Notes: a model not told the origin generated them from the letters alone. A DNA stretch of 64,000 nt from Nocardiopsis chromatogenes YIM 90109 (GCF_000341185.1 NZ_ANBH01000130.1:1156-65155); one strand, 5' to 3'. Positions 53,480 through 63,672 are shown, counted from the first letter of the stretch. Made by a program: numbers and translations.

Positions 53480-56400
53480 TGTCCTCCGACGGGCTCTTCC
53501 CCAACCCCAACGGGGAGCAGACCTCCCTCGACGCGACCGGCGCTGCCCCTCCCCCGCCCTCCGCGCAGGACGCGCAGGGCAAGGACGACACGACCGACCA
53601 GCCCAAGCCCCGCACCGGCCCCGCCCTCACCGACCCCCAGGAGCTCATCGACCGCCTCGACACCCCCCAAACCTTCAGCGGCGCCTCCTCCTACCAGGTC
53701 CGCGACGAGTTCCAAGAGCTCGTCGCCCGCGACCTCCTCGGCCCCTGGGGCGGCGACTACGAGGAGTTCGCCCCGCGCGCCCGCGGCCCCCGGGAGCGCT
53801 ATCTCGTCGGCATGCTCGGTCCCCGCGACAAGCCCGCCGCCTCGCACACCGCCGACGCCGGGGACCTCGCCGACACCGAGGCCGGCGTCGGCGGCAGCGC
53901 CAAGGGCGAGGAGGGCGGCGAACTCCCCGACGTCGTCACCACCCAGAACCTCGGGCACATCTGGGCCTCCTCCATGGGCCTGGCGTTCACCGTCGCCGAC
54001 GAGACCGACGCCCTGTCCGTCACCGCCTCCTGGGGCGAGTACTCCCGCCGCACCATCACCGACGACGACGGCAAGTCCCGCACCACCTGGGCCCGGGATC
54101 CGCGCACCTACATGCGCGAGGTCCGCCTGGACGGCGACCGGAACCAGCGCATCGGCCTCACCGCCGCCGACACCGACACCCCCGGCGTCTACCTCGACGT
54201 CGCCGTGCGCCCCCGCGACGGCCGCCGCACCGTCGAGCTGACCCTCATCAACGGCCAGCAGCAGCCCTCCACCACCCCCGACACGGCCTGGCTGTTCCAG
54301 ACCCGCCTGGCCGTCACCGCCCGCGACGGCGGCTCCCCCGTCTTCCTCCCGATCGACGACCCGCTGGACCCGGCCCAGCCCGCCCCTCCGCAGGCCGACA
54401 CCGAGGACCTTCGCCTCCGTCTGCTCTACCGCAACCAGCTCTCCTACGCCCGGGGCCGCAACGTCGCCGTCCAGGAGGACGCTGACCCCGAGCTGCGCCG
54501 GGCGCGCAGGCTGGAGACCACCTGGCTGCCCACCTACGACGTCCCGCCGACCAGCGCCCCCTCCGGACCGGGCACGCCGCTCGAAGGCACCGAGCTGTCC
54601 ATGGACGCCTTGGCCGCGGCCTCCCCCGAGGAGCTGGCCTCCGGCCTGGCGCCGCTCGCCGACGGCTACTCCGCCTGGCTGGACGAGCGCGAGGCCGAGA
54701 TCGGCGGCCTGCCCGAATCCCTGCGCGGCACCGCCGAGGCCGCCGTCTTCCAGGCCCGCAGCGCCGCCGAGCGCATCCGCGCCGGGATCGACCTGCTCTC
54801 CGACCCGTCGGCGCCCGGCCACGACGACGCCCTGCGCGCCTTCCGCTTCGCCAACCGGGTGATGGCCGACCAGCGCCGCCACACCGAGATCGGGCGGCTC
54901 CGCGAGGACCGCGACCGCTCCTACGCCGACGCCGAGCGCGCCGTGCGCGAGCGCGGCCCCTCCGCCGCCTCCTGGCGCCCCTTCCAGCTCGCCTTCGTGC
55001 TGCTGAACCTGCCCTCCCTGGCCTCCCCCTCGCACCCCGAGCGGGCCGCCTCCCCGCGCGCGCTCGTGGACCTGCTGTTCTTCCCCACCGGCGGCGGCAA
55101 GACCGAGGCCTACCTGGGGCTCACCGCGTTCACCTTCGCCATCCGCCGCCTCCAGGGCATTGTCGGTTCCGGCGAGGACGCCCGGTCCGGGATGGCCGGG
55201 GTCGCCGTGCTCATGCGCTACACGCTGCGCCTGCTCACCGCTCAGCAGTTCCAGCGCGCCGCCTCGCTGGTGTGCGCCGCCGAGGTGGAGCGCCGCGCCG
55301 ATCCCGACACATGGGGCGAGGAGCCCTTCCGCATCGGCCTGTGGGTCGGCGGCGGGGTCTCGCCCAACTGGTACAAGGAGGCCGAGGACCAGATCCGGGA
55401 CGCCCGCGAGGCCGGCCACGGCGAGCGCACCAACGTCCTGCAGACGCTCGCCTGCCCGTGGTGCGGGGAGGAGCTGACCGCCCAGCGCGACCTGGAGCCC
55501 GACCCGGTCGCCCGGCGCGTGCGCCTGTTCTGCCCCAACGGCGAGGGGACCGACGCCTGCCCCTTCTCCAAGCGCTCCTCCGCCGACGGCCTTCCCATCC
55601 TCACCGTCGACGAGGAGATCTACCGGTACACCCCCAGCCTGGTCATCGCGACCGTGGACAAGCTGGCGCGGCTCCCCTGGAGCGGGTACGCGGGCATGCT
55701 CTTCGGCCGGGTCCGGGAGCAGTGCCCCCGGCACGGGTTCCGCCACGACGACCTGGACCGCAAGACCGACTGCCGGAGCAGGCACACCGCGAAGGCGGGC
55801 TACCCCGCGGCCACCAGCCGCCCCGTCCCCCGGCTGCGTCCGCCGGACCTGATCATCCAGGACGAGCTGCACCTGATCTCCGGGGCGCTGGGCACCACGG
55901 TCGGGCTGTTCGAGTCCGCCGTGGACCGGCTGTGCACCTGGACCGCCCCCGACGGCTCGCGCACCGCGCCCAAGATCGTGGCCTCCACCGCCACCACCAA
56001 GCGCGCGGAAGCCCAGGTGCGCGGGGTGTTCGCCCGCGACCTGCGGATCTTTCCCCCGCAGGTCACCGACGTGGCCGACACCTTCTTCTCCCAGCAGGTG
56101 CCGATCTCGGAGAGCTCGCCGGGCCGCCGGTACATGGGGGTGTGCGCACACGGGGTGCGGCTGAAGTCGGCCGAGATCCGGCTGGCGGAGATCCTGCTCA
56201 TCGCCGGGCAGACCATGTTCGACGCGCACGGCGAGGCGGCCGACCCGTACATGACGACGGTCGGCTACTTCAACGCCACCCGGGAGCTGGCGGGCATGCG
56301 GCGCTACGTGGACGACGACGTGGTCACCCGGGTGCGCCGCAACGGCCGCGCGAAGGGGCTGTCCAACCGGCTGCAGGGCACCACCCAGCTCCTGGAGGTC

Positions 56401-57435
56401 CAGGAGCTCACCTCGCGCGTGTCCTCGGGCGACATCAGCCGGGTCCTCAAGGGGCTGGAGGTGCCGTTCGACCCCGAGCTGGACACCTCCGACCGCAAGC
56501 GGACCATCATCCAGCACGGGGCGGCGATCATGCGCGGCCGCGGCGGCGGCTCGCGGCCCAAGCAGCCCGAATACCACCCGCTGGCGGACCAGCGCATGCT
56601 GCGCGCCCGGGAGGGCCGGGTCCCGGTGGACATGGTGCTGGCCACGTCCATGCTCCAGGTGGGCGTGGACGTGTCCCGGTTCGGGCTGATGATGGTGACC
56701 GGGCAGCCCAAGAACACGGCCGAGTACATCCAGGCCTCCTCCCGCGTGGGCCGTGACGCCCGTCGGCCGGGCCTGGTGGTGACGCTGTACAACTGGACCC
56801 GACCGCGCGATCTGGCGCACTTCGAGGACTTCCGGAACTACCACGCCTCCTTCTACCGCGAGGTTGAGGCGCTGTCGGTCACCCCGTTCACCCGCCGCTC
56901 GCTGGACCGGGGCACCGCGGCGGCGTTCGTGGCGGCCGTGCGCAACCTGGCCGAGGAGTACTCGCACAACGCCGACGCCCAGGACGTGGACTTCAACGGC
57001 GATGTCGTGGAGGACGTGGTGCAGCACCTGTTGGAGCGCGCCGAACAGGTGGGGGGCGAGCGCGGGCGCGCCTATCTCGCTGAGCGCATCAACGTCCTGA
57101 AGGACGTGTGGAACACCAAGCGCTCCGGGGAGACGCGGCTGGGATACGACCGCGAGTCCTCCGGCCCCACCCGGTTGGTGGAACTGCTCAACCGTCCCGG
57201 CGAGGGCCCCTGGATGGCGACCACCGTCGGCATGTCCATGCGCGAGACCGAGAACGAGGTCAACCTCCTCCTGCCCAGGGACGGACGCTTCTTGAACCCG
57301 CCGGTCGGTGCTCCTGAGTGGTCCTTCGCGCCGGGCGGTGCGGACGGCGCCGGTGCCGCGGGCACCGAGGACGACACCGACGAGCTCGGCCAGTCCGCCT
57401 TCGACACCAAGCAGGCCCGGGAGGGGAACCGATGA
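53479..57435 (+). CDS. drmA: DISARM SF2 helicase DrmA
   Basis: A 1,318-residue helicase, one of the three core DISARM proteins. After a disordered Pro/Gly N-terminus and a beta-rich region (about 60-330), the helicase carries FFPTGGGKTEAYLGLTAFTF (Walker A, near 536), a zinc-like Cys cluster (CPWCGEEL, CPNGEGTDACPF), IIQDELHLISGALGTT (motif II written DELH, near 795), VASTATTKRA, TSMLQVGVDVSRFGLMM and QASSRVGRDARRPG (motifs V and VI). These are DrmA hallmarks. ATG at 53479 shares one base with the drmMI stop (TGATG). Its stop overlaps drmB. Confidence 0.94.
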   Translation: MSSDGLFPNPNGEQTSLDATGAAPPPPSAQDAQGKDDTTDQPKPRTGPALTDPQELIDRLDTPQTFSGASSYQVRDEFQELVARDLLGPWGGDYEEFAPRARGPRERYLVGMLGPRDKPAASHTADAGDLADTEAGVGGSAKGEEGGELPDVVTTQNLGHIWASSMGLAFTVADETDALSVTASWGEYSRRTITDDDGKSRTTWARDPRTYMREVRLDGDRNQRIGLTAADTDTPGVYLDVAVRPRDGRRTVELTLINGQQQPSTTPDTAWLFQTRLAVTARDGGSPVFLPIDDPLDPAQPAPPQADTEDLRLRLLYRNQLSYARGRNVAVQEDADPELRRARRLETTWLPTYDVPPTSAPSGPGTPLEGTELSMDALAAASPEELASGLAPLADGYSAWLDEREAEIGGLPESLRGTAEAAVFQARSAAERIRAGIDLLSDPSAPGHDDALRAFRFANRVMADQRRHTEIGRLREDRDRSYADAERAVRERGPSAASWRPFQLAFVLLNLPSLASPSHPERAASPRALVDLLFFPTGGGKTEAYLGLTAFTFAIRRLQGIVGSGEDARSGMAGVAVLMRYTLRLLTAQQFQRAASLVCAAEVERRADPDTWGEEPFRIGLWVGGGVSPNWYKEAEDQIRDAREAGHGERTNVLQTLACPWCGEELTAQRDLEPDPVARRVRLFCPNGEGTDACPFSKRSSADGLPILTVDEEIYRYTPSLVIATVDKLARLPWSGYAGMLFGRVREQCPRHGFRHDDLDRKTDCRSRHTAKAGYPAATSRPVPRLRPPDLIIQDELHLISGALGTTVGLFESAVDRLCTWTAPDGSRTAPKIVASTATTKRAEAQVRGVFARDLRIFPPQVTDVADTFFSQQVPISESSPGRRYMGVCAHGVRLKSAEIRLAEILLIAGQTMFDAHGEAADPYMTTVGYFNATRELAGMRRYVDDDVVTRVRRNGRAKGLSNRLQGTTQLLEVQELTSRVSSGDISRVLKGLEVPFDPELDTSDRKRTIIQHGAAIMRGRGGGSRPKQPEYHPLADQRMLRAREGRVPVDMVLATSMLQVGVDVSRFGLMMVTGQPKNTAEYIQASSRVGRDARRPGLVVTLYNWTRPRDLAHFEDFRNYHASFYREVEALSVTPFTRRSLDRGTAAAFVAAVRNLAEEYSHNADAQDVDFNGDVVEDVVQHLLERAEQVGGERGRAYLAERINVLKDVWNTKRSGETRLGYDRESSGPTRLVELLNRPGEGPWMATTVGMSMRETENEVNLLLPRDGRFLNPPVGAPEWSFAPGGADGAGAAGTEDDTDELGQSAFDTKQAREGNR

Positions 57436-59357
57436 GCGCCCAGAGCGGCAAGTACCGGCGCCGGGTCGGCGCCGTCCGTCCCAGCCACCTCATGTTCACC
57501 ACCGGGGTGGGCGCGCTGGTGGACCTGCCCAACATCGCGGTGCTGGTGCGCGGCGTGGACGACTGGAACTACGACGACGTCCCGGACTGGGAGCCGATCA
57601 CCGAGCCCCGGCTGCTGCGCGAACTCAACAGGTTCCACGACGGCCGCCACGTCAAGCAGCTCCGCCCGGCTCCGTGGCTCGACGGCTTGGACGCCGACCC
57701 GAACGGCCCGGCGGCGCGCGTCGGCGTCCCGGTCATGCCGTTCCCGACGTGGCTGCGGTGCACGGCCTGCAACGAGCTCGCGAGTCTGGACTCCAAGGCC
57801 TTCGACTTCGAGAACGACAAGCCCCGTCGGCCCCAGGACGCGCGCTTCTTCCACCGGGGCTGCCCGAAGAAGCGGAAGGGGAAGCCGCCGCTGGCGGTCG
57901 CCGCCCGCTTCGTCCTGGCCTGTTCGCAGGGGCACCTCGACGACTTCCCCTACGCCCACTTCGTGCACGAGGGGGCGGACTGCCCCAAGGCGCCGCAGCC
58001 CAAGCTCCAGATGGACGACCGCGGCGGCAACATCGGCGCCAACGTCTCGATCCGCTGCATGGCGTGCCAGCAGCACCGCAACATCCGCGACGCCCTGGGC
58101 GAGCGCGGCCGGGACGAGCTGCCCGCCTGCCGGGGGCGCCACCCCCACCTGAGCGTGTTCGAGCAGTCGGGCTGCAAGCAGCGGCCGGTCGTGCTGGTGG
58201 TGGGCGCCTCCAACCAGTGGTTCGCCCAGACCCTGTCGGTGCTGTCGGTCCCCGAGGGCGGGGCGAGCGACCTTCAGATGAAGGTGGTGGAGCACTGGGA
58301 GCTGTTGAGCAAGCTCGGCGACCCGAAGATGATCGTTCTCGCGCGGGAGCACATCCCGGAGTTCAAGCAGTTCGCAAAGTGGTCGGACGATGAGATCGTC
58401 GCTGCGATCGAGAAGGTCGGCGCCGCCAAGGAAGCCGAAGCCTCCGGTGATTCCGGCGCCGATCAGGAGCAGGGTCAGCCGGACCTGCTCACCCCTGAAT
58501 GGGAGGTCTTCTCCGCCCCCGAGGCGCCGGAGCCCACGGACGACTTCGCCCTCTACCGCGCCCCCGAGGGCGTCCCCGAATCGCTGGCGCCCTACTTCTC
58601 CGACGTGGTGCAGGCCGAGCGCCTGCGCGAGGTCCGCGCGCTGCGTGCGTTCACCCGCCTGGACGCCCCCGACCCCGAGGACCCGGACCTGGTGTCTCGG
58701 GCGCCCCTCAGCCGCGGCGAACTGACCTGGGTCCCGGCCAGCGAGGTGCGGGGCGAAGGGATCTTCCTCCGCGTCCCCGAGGAGGTGCTGAGCGGCTGGG
58801 AGGAGCGCATCGCCGGCAGCGATGCCCTGCGCCTGCACCAGGAGGCCTACAAGCAGTTCCGCATCAACCGCTACTCGGGGCGCATCCCCGGCGGCTTCGA
58901 CCCGATGCGGCTGTGGCCGGGTGCGCGCTACATCGCCCTGCACACCCTCTCCCACCTGATGATCCGCGCGATCGCCCTGGAGTGCGGCTACAACGCGGCC
59001 AGCCTTTCCGAGCGCATCTACGCCGGGGACGAGGAGGACCCGCGCGGCGGCATCCTCGTCTACACCGCCGTGCCCGACGCCGAGGGCACCCTGGGCGGCC
59101 TGGTCTCCCAGGCCGCGCCCGAGCGACTCGTCCCGCTGGTGGACAAGGCGCTCAAGGGCGCGATGCGCTGCTCCTCGGACCCCTTGTGCCGTGAGCGCCT
59201 GCCCCAGCCCCACGCCGACTTCCTGCACGGCGCCGCGTGCCACGTGTGCCTGTTCGTCTCGGAGACCACCTGTGAGAAGGGCAACCGCTTCCTGGACCGC
59301 CGCTTCGTCGTCCCGGTGGACGACCCGAAGCTGGCGCTGTATCCGGAGCTGCCGTAG
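57432..59357 (+). CDS. drmB: DISARM protein DrmB (DUF1998)
   Basis: A 641-residue core DISARM protein with DUF1998. It starts MSAQSGKYRRRVGAVRPSHL and shows Cys-rich zinc sites: LRCTACNELAS (near 108), CSQGHLDDFPYAHFVH, IRCMACQQHRNI (near 209) and the C-terminal DUF1998 site HGAACHVCLFVSETTCEKGN. HTLSHLMIRAIALECGYNAA is the conserved DUF1998 helix. In DISARM it works with DrmA as a DNA-binding complex (literature knowledge). An acidic linker lies at about 335-360. ATG at 57432 overlaps the drmA stop (ATGA). Confidence 0.94.
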   Translation: MSAQSGKYRRRVGAVRPSHLMFTTGVGALVDLPNIAVLVRGVDDWNYDDVPDWEPITEPRLLRELNRFHDGRHVKQLRPAPWLDGLDADPNGPAARVGVPVMPFPTWLRCTACNELASLDSKAFDFENDKPRRPQDARFFHRGCPKKRKGKPPLAVAARFVLACSQGHLDDFPYAHFVHEGADCPKAPQPKLQMDDRGGNIGANVSIRCMACQQHRNIRDALGERGRDELPACRGRHPHLSVFEQSGCKQRPVVLVVGASNQWFAQTLSVLSVPEGGASDLQMKVVEHWELLSKLGDPKMIVLAREHIPEFKQFAKWSDDEIVAAIEKVGAAKEAEASGDSGADQEQGQPDLLTPEWEVFSAPEAPEPTDDFALYRAPEGVPESLAPYFSDVVQAERLREVRALRAFTRLDAPDPEDPDLVSRAPLSRGELTWVPASEVRGEGIFLRVPEEVLSGWEERIAGSDALRLHQEAYKQFRINRYSGRIPGGFDPMRLWPGARYIALHTLSHLMIRAIALECGYNAASLSERIYAGDEEDPRGGILVYTAVPDAEGTLGGLVSQAAPERLVPLVDKALKGAMRCSSDPLCRERLPQPHADFLHGAACHVCLFVSETTCEKGNRFLDRRFVVPVDDPKLALYPELP

Positions 59358-59370
59358 CGGGAGGGCAGGG

Positions 59371-60159
59371 ATGAACGCGACGGTGGACAGCCCCGGCCCC
59401 TCCGCCTTCGAGGCGGCGGCGGAGGAGGCGGCCTCCCGCCTGGGCGGCGCGCTCCTTCGGGAGGTCGCGGGGCGGATCGGCCAGGGGTGGCCCGACCAGG
59501 CGATCCTGGGCTCCTCCCGGGACTCGGGCGGGGTGGCGCCGCTGTTGGAGGCCCGCAGGTCCGCCAGTGTGCCGCGTGCGGAGGCCGCGGCCTTCCTGCG
59601 CGGCCTGGCGGCCGGGTACGCCCGGGGCAGCGGCGCGGTGTCGGTGGAGACCGTGTGGAGCGGCCCGGCCAGCCACGCCGTCCCGACCCGGGCGACCGCG
59701 CAGGCCCTTCTGGAGGTCATCGAGGAGGCGCGCTCCGAGCTGGTGCTGATGACCTACTCGGCCCGCCGCAACGACGCCATCCGGCAGGCCCTCGCGGCGG
59801 CCGCCGAGCGGGGCGTGCGCATCGACGTGGTCGTGGAGACGCTCGAAGGGGCGGGCAGCGCCCTGGGCGGTGACCAGCCCGGGGCGGCCTTCGCCGGGCT
59901 GGACGGGGTCGGCCTGTGGCACTGGCCGCTCGCCCGGCGCACGGAGAAGGGGGCCAAGTCGCACGCGAAGCTGGCGGTCGCCGACCGGCGGGTGCTGCTG
60001 GTCTCCAGCGCCAACCTGACCCAGTCCGGGGTGGCCCGCAACATCGAGGCGGGCCTGCTGGTGCGCGGAGGCGAGACTCCCCGGCGGGTGGCCGAGCACA
60101 TCGCCGAGCTGCGGGCGCGCAAGGTGCTCGCCCCCCTGGCGGCGGGGGGCGCGGCGTGA
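59371..60159 (+). CDS. drmC: DISARM phospholipase-D-fold nuclease DrmC
   Basis: A 262-residue protein with a single clear PLD half-site, SHAKLAVADRRVLLVSSANL (His198, Lys200), preceded by ELVLMTYSARRNDAIRQALA and GVRIDVVVETLEG. This is the layout of DrmC, the third core DISARM component; the nuclease is dispensable in some tested systems (family knowledge). The N-terminal 110 residues are helical. ATG at 59371, 13 bases after the drmB stop, with a GGAGGGCAGGG ribosome site. Its stop overlaps the next gene (GTGA). Confidence 0.92.
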   Translation: MNATVDSPGPSAFEAAAEEAASRLGGALLREVAGRIGQGWPDQAILGSSRDSGGVAPLLEARRSASVPRAEAAAFLRGLAAGYARGSGAVSVETVWSGPASHAVPTRATAQALLEVIEEARSELVLMTYSARRNDAIRQALAAAAERGVRIDVVVETLEGAGSALGGDQPGAAFAGLDGVGLWHWPLARRTEKGAKSHAKLAVADRRVLLVSSANLTQSGVARNIEAGLLVRGGETPRRVAEHIAELRARKVLAPLAAGGAA

Positions 60160-61976
60160 CCCGGGACGCGATGGTCAGCGCCGCCGACATCGCGCGGCTG
60201 GCGGGGGTCGGCCGGTCGGCGGTGAGCAACTGGCGCCGGCGGTTCACCGACTTCCCCCGACCGGTCGCCGGGGCGCCGTCCAATCCGCTGTTCGCACTGG
60301 AAGAGGTCGAACAGTGGTGCTTGGAGCGGGGAAAGCCGTTCGAGGCCGATGACCTGGACCGGCTTTGGCAGCGGGTGCAGGCGGAGGTGGAGGGCGTCCG
60401 GCTCGCCGAGTTCGTCGCGCACGCCGGGGCGGCCCTCAGCGGTGGGCACGGGGCGGGGGTACCGGAGCCGCCGGAGGAGTGGTCCCCGCTCTTCGAGGCG
60501 CTCGCCGCAGCGGCCGAGAAGGCCGACGACGGCGCGGTCGGCGTGTTCTCGCGGCTGTGCGAGCGCTTCCGGGCCGCCCGGGAGCGCGCCTCGGAGGTGG
60601 AGCCGGAGGTCGCCGAGGCCATGGCGGGGCTGGCGGGCGTCGGGCACGGGTCCTCCGTGCTCGACCCGGCCTGCGGGACGGGCGTGCTCCTGCGGGCCGC
60701 AGCCTCCCGAGGGGCCGCCCTGCTGTGGGGGCAGGACCGCGACCCCGCCCACGCCGAGATCGCCCGCGCGCGCCTGGTCCTCATGGGCGGCGATGTGGAA
60801 GAGGTGGAGGTCGCCGTCGCCGACTCCCTGAAGGCGGACGCCCTCGGCGACCGACGGGCCGACGCCGTGCTGTGCGACCCGCCCTTCCGCGATCGCCACT
60901 GGGGCTGGGAGGAGCTGGCCGACGACGAGCGCTGGGCCTACGGCACCCCGGCGCGCGGCGAAGGGGAGCTGGCGTGGGTCCAGCACTGCCTGTCGCGCCT
61001 CCGGCCGGGCGGTGTCGCCGTGGTGCGAGTGCCCGCCTCGGCGGCCCACCGGCCCTCGGGAAGGCGCATACGGGCGGCGCTGGCGGCCTCGGGGGCCCTG
61101 CGCAGCGTCACCGAGCTGCCCGGGGGCCAGTCCCTCGTCTGGGTGCTGGAGCGCCCCGACGGGGAGTCCGGGCGGAGCGAGTCCCCGGGGGTGGAGTTCG
61201 TGCTGTCCGGCGATACGGCCGAATCGTGCCTGCTCGACCGCGCGGAGCTGGTGGATGAGGCCGACCTGCGCCCCTCCTCGCACGTGCCGCGGAGGGAGCC
61301 CGACGCCTCGTACGCGCAGTGGCGCACGGCCCTGCTGTCGGCCGTCAACGGCCTTGCGGAGGCCCCGCCGGTCCTCGTCCCCGGTGACGCCCCCAGTGAC
61401 CCCGAAGGCTCGGCCGCGGCCGTGAGCAGCGTCGGGGAGCTGGTGGACCAGGGTGTGCTCGAACTGCACACCGCCCCATTGGCCACCCCGGCCGACCGGG
61501 GCACCGTTCCCCTGCTCACCCACAAGGACCTGCGCGAGGGCCGCGCCCCCGGCGGCCGCACCGTCGAGTCGGCCGACCGGGTGGTCCTGCGCCCCGGGGA
61601 CGTGGTCGCCTCCGCCGCGGGCGACGTCTCCCCGCGCGTCGCCGGGGCGGCGGAGTCGGGCGCCGCGATCGGGCCGAGCCTGGTCGTGCTGCGGGCCGAC
61701 CCCGAACGGATCGACCCGGACTACCTGGCCGCGGCGCTCACCGCGGGCCCGGCCCACAGGCTCCGCAACGACCCCCGCAAGGCCCGCATCGCCCTGCTTC
61801 CATTGGAGCGGCAGCGCGCCCACATCACGGCCCTGCGCCGCCTGGCCGACACGGAGAGACGCCTGGCGCACCTGGCCGAGCTCGGCGCCCGCCTGGTCGA
61901 GGCGGGGCGGTCGGGCCTGGCCGACCGGTCCCTTGCCCCCGCCCACCCCACGGCCCCCGAGGAGAAACGCCCATGA
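60156..61976 (+). CDS. N6-adenine methylase fused to specificity domain, DISARM-linked
   Basis: A 606-residue protein not part of the textbook class 1 DISARM set. Residues about 8-60 are a MerR/excisionase-type HTH (SAADIARLAGVGRSAVSNWR). Residues about 140-350 are an HsdM-like methylase: VLDPACGTGVLLRAAASRGA (motif I) and VLCDPPFRDRHWGWEEL (motif IV as DPPF). Residues about 440-600 resemble an HsdS target-recognition half (VPLLTHKDLREGRAPGG, VVLRPGDVVASAAG, LLPLERQRAHITALRRLADT). It may add a second host mark or act as a DNA sensor. GTG at 60156 overlaps drmC; its stop overlaps the kinase ATG. Confidence 0.85.
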   Translation: MTRDAMVSAADIARLAGVGRSAVSNWRRRFTDFPRPVAGAPSNPLFALEEVEQWCLERGKPFEADDLDRLWQRVQAEVEGVRLAEFVAHAGAALSGGHGAGVPEPPEEWSPLFEALAAAAEKADDGAVGVFSRLCERFRAARERASEVEPEVAEAMAGLAGVGHGSSVLDPACGTGVLLRAAASRGAALLWGQDRDPAHAEIARARLVLMGGDVEEVEVAVADSLKADALGDRRADAVLCDPPFRDRHWGWEELADDERWAYGTPARGEGELAWVQHCLSRLRPGGVAVVRVPASAAHRPSGRRIRAALAASGALRSVTELPGGQSLVWVLERPDGESGRSESPGVEFVLSGDTAESCLLDRAELVDEADLRPSSHVPRREPDASYAQWRTALLSAVNGLAEAPPVLVPGDAPSDPEGSAAAVSSVGELVDQGVLELHTAPLATPADRGTVPLLTHKDLREGRAPGGRTVESADRVVLRPGDVVASAAGDVSPRVAGAAESGAAIGPSLVVLRADPERIDPDYLAAALTAGPAHRLRNDPRKARIALLPLERQRAHITALRRLADTERRLAHLAELGARLVEAGRSGLADRSLAPAHPTAPEEKRP

Positions 61977-63605
61977 GCGGCGCCGCCCCCGCCCCCCCGG
62001 CCCCTGCTCGCCGAGCGCTACGAGCTCAAGCCGACCCCGATGGCGCGCGGCGGTATGGGCGAGGTCTGGGAAGGGCACGACACCCGGCTGGACCGCGAGG
62101 TCGCCGTCAAGTTCCTGCGCTTCCCCGACGGCGAGCACGACCCGGACCTGGTGCGCCGGTTCGTCCGCGAGTCGCGCATCACGGCCCGCCTGTGCCACCC
62201 CGGCGTCCCCGGCGTCTACGACGCGGGCACCGAGAACGGGCGCCCCTACCTGGTGATGCAGCGCATCCACGGGATCAGCGTGGCCGACCTGGTGGCCGAG
62301 GAGGAGCGGCTGCCGGTCGGCTGGGCGGCGGCGATCGCCGCCCAGGTGTGCGCGGTGCTCACCGCCGCGCACCGCCGGTCGCTGGTGCACCGCGACCTCA
62401 AGCCCACCAACCTGATGCTGGAGCCGGACGGCACGGTCAAGGTGCTGGACTTCGGGCTGGCGGTCGCGCTGGACCGCTCCGACGGCTCGCGGATCACCCG
62501 GACGGGCGAGTCGCCCGGCACCCCCGCCTACATGGCCCCCGAGCAGGTCATGAGCGGCATGAGCACGCCCCAGACCGACCTGTACTCGCTCGGCTGCACG
62601 CTGCACGAGATGCTGACCGGACGCCGCGTGTTCACCGGATCCACTCCGTTCGCGGTCATGCACGGGCAGGTCCACCAGGCCCCGCGCCCGGTGCGGGAGC
62701 TGCGCCCGGACGTGCCCGCCGACCTGGACGCGGTGATCGATCGGATGCTCAGGAAGCGGCCGGAGGACCGGCCCGGCGGGGCCGAGGAGGTCTACCGCGC
62801 ACTGCTGCCCTTCGCGGCCGCGCTGGGGCCGCTGCCGGGGGTCCTCGACCCGCCGTCGGTGCCCAGTCCGACCCGGATGCAGGCCTCGGTCCTTGAGCGG
62901 GTCTTCGCCGAGGCGGCCGGTGTCGGCGGGCCGTCCGGGCAGGGAGGGGCCGGGCACGGGGTGGCCGACCGCAGGGCCGGCCCGGTCGAGACCGCCGCCG
63001 GGGAGGGCGGCGACGGCGGCACCTCGTCCATGACGCGGCTGGACATCGCCCATGCCCGTTCGGAGGCCGCCGCCCTGTCCGGCTCCTCGCGCTACCGGCA
63101 GGCCGCCGACGTGCTGCAGGCCGCCGTGGCAGCGGCACGGGGCGTCTTCGGACCGAACGACGGCGACGTGGTCGAACTGCGCATGGACCTGGCCAACATC
63201 CTGTTCGAGGGCGGCGACTTCCGCGCGGCCGAGCCGGAGTTCTCCGCCCTCGCCGCCGACTTGGCCGAGGCCGGGGCCCCGTCCGACGGGTCCCTGGTGT
63301 TCCGCTGCCGCTTCCAGGCCGCCACCTGCCGCGCCCTCGCCGGGGAGACGGCGAGCGCCCTGGAGGAGCTGCAGGCGCTGCGGGCGGACGAGGAGCGCGC
63401 CTACGGGGCCGATGACGCCCGCCCCCTGGAGCTGCGGCGCCAGATCGGGCTCCTCCAGCGGGGCGCGGGCCAGCACGCCGAAGCCCACGCGACCCTCACC
63501 GCCCTGGCCGAGGACCTGTTGCGCATCCACGGGCCCGGCCATCCGACCCTCGAACAGGTCACCGACCTGCTCGACCCCCCGCACGGCGGGCAGGCCGGCG
63601 TCTAG
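61973..63605 (+). CDS. Ser/Thr protein kinase at the end of the DISARM operon, apparent frameshift at a C7 run
   Basis: A Hanks-type kinase of about 540 residues. Motifs: RGGMGEVWEGHD (Gly loop), REVAVKFL (ATP Lys), LVHRDLKPTNLML (catalytic loop), VLDFGLAVAL (DFG), GTPAYMAPEQV (APE) and DLYSLGCTLHEM. The C-terminal 200 residues are TPR-like helices. No transmembrane helix is seen. The ATG at 61973 overlaps the methylase stop (ATGA) but opens the wrong frame. The expected kinase N-terminus, PLLAERYELKPTPMARGG, lies in the next frame. Dropping one C from the seven at about 61997-62003 joins them. An internal start at 62040 would lose the first kinase strand. Confidence 0.82.
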
Positions 63606-63672
63606 CCCCCGGCAGGCGCCCCTCTCCGCACGTCCCCCTCCCCGTGACCCCGGACCCAGAAAGTGAGATCCC

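Noticed and set aside
53386-57027. 1,200-codon open frame on the minus strand opposite drmA
   Set aside because: Antisense shadow of a clearly coding gene; Gly/Val/His/Arg-rich with no motif.
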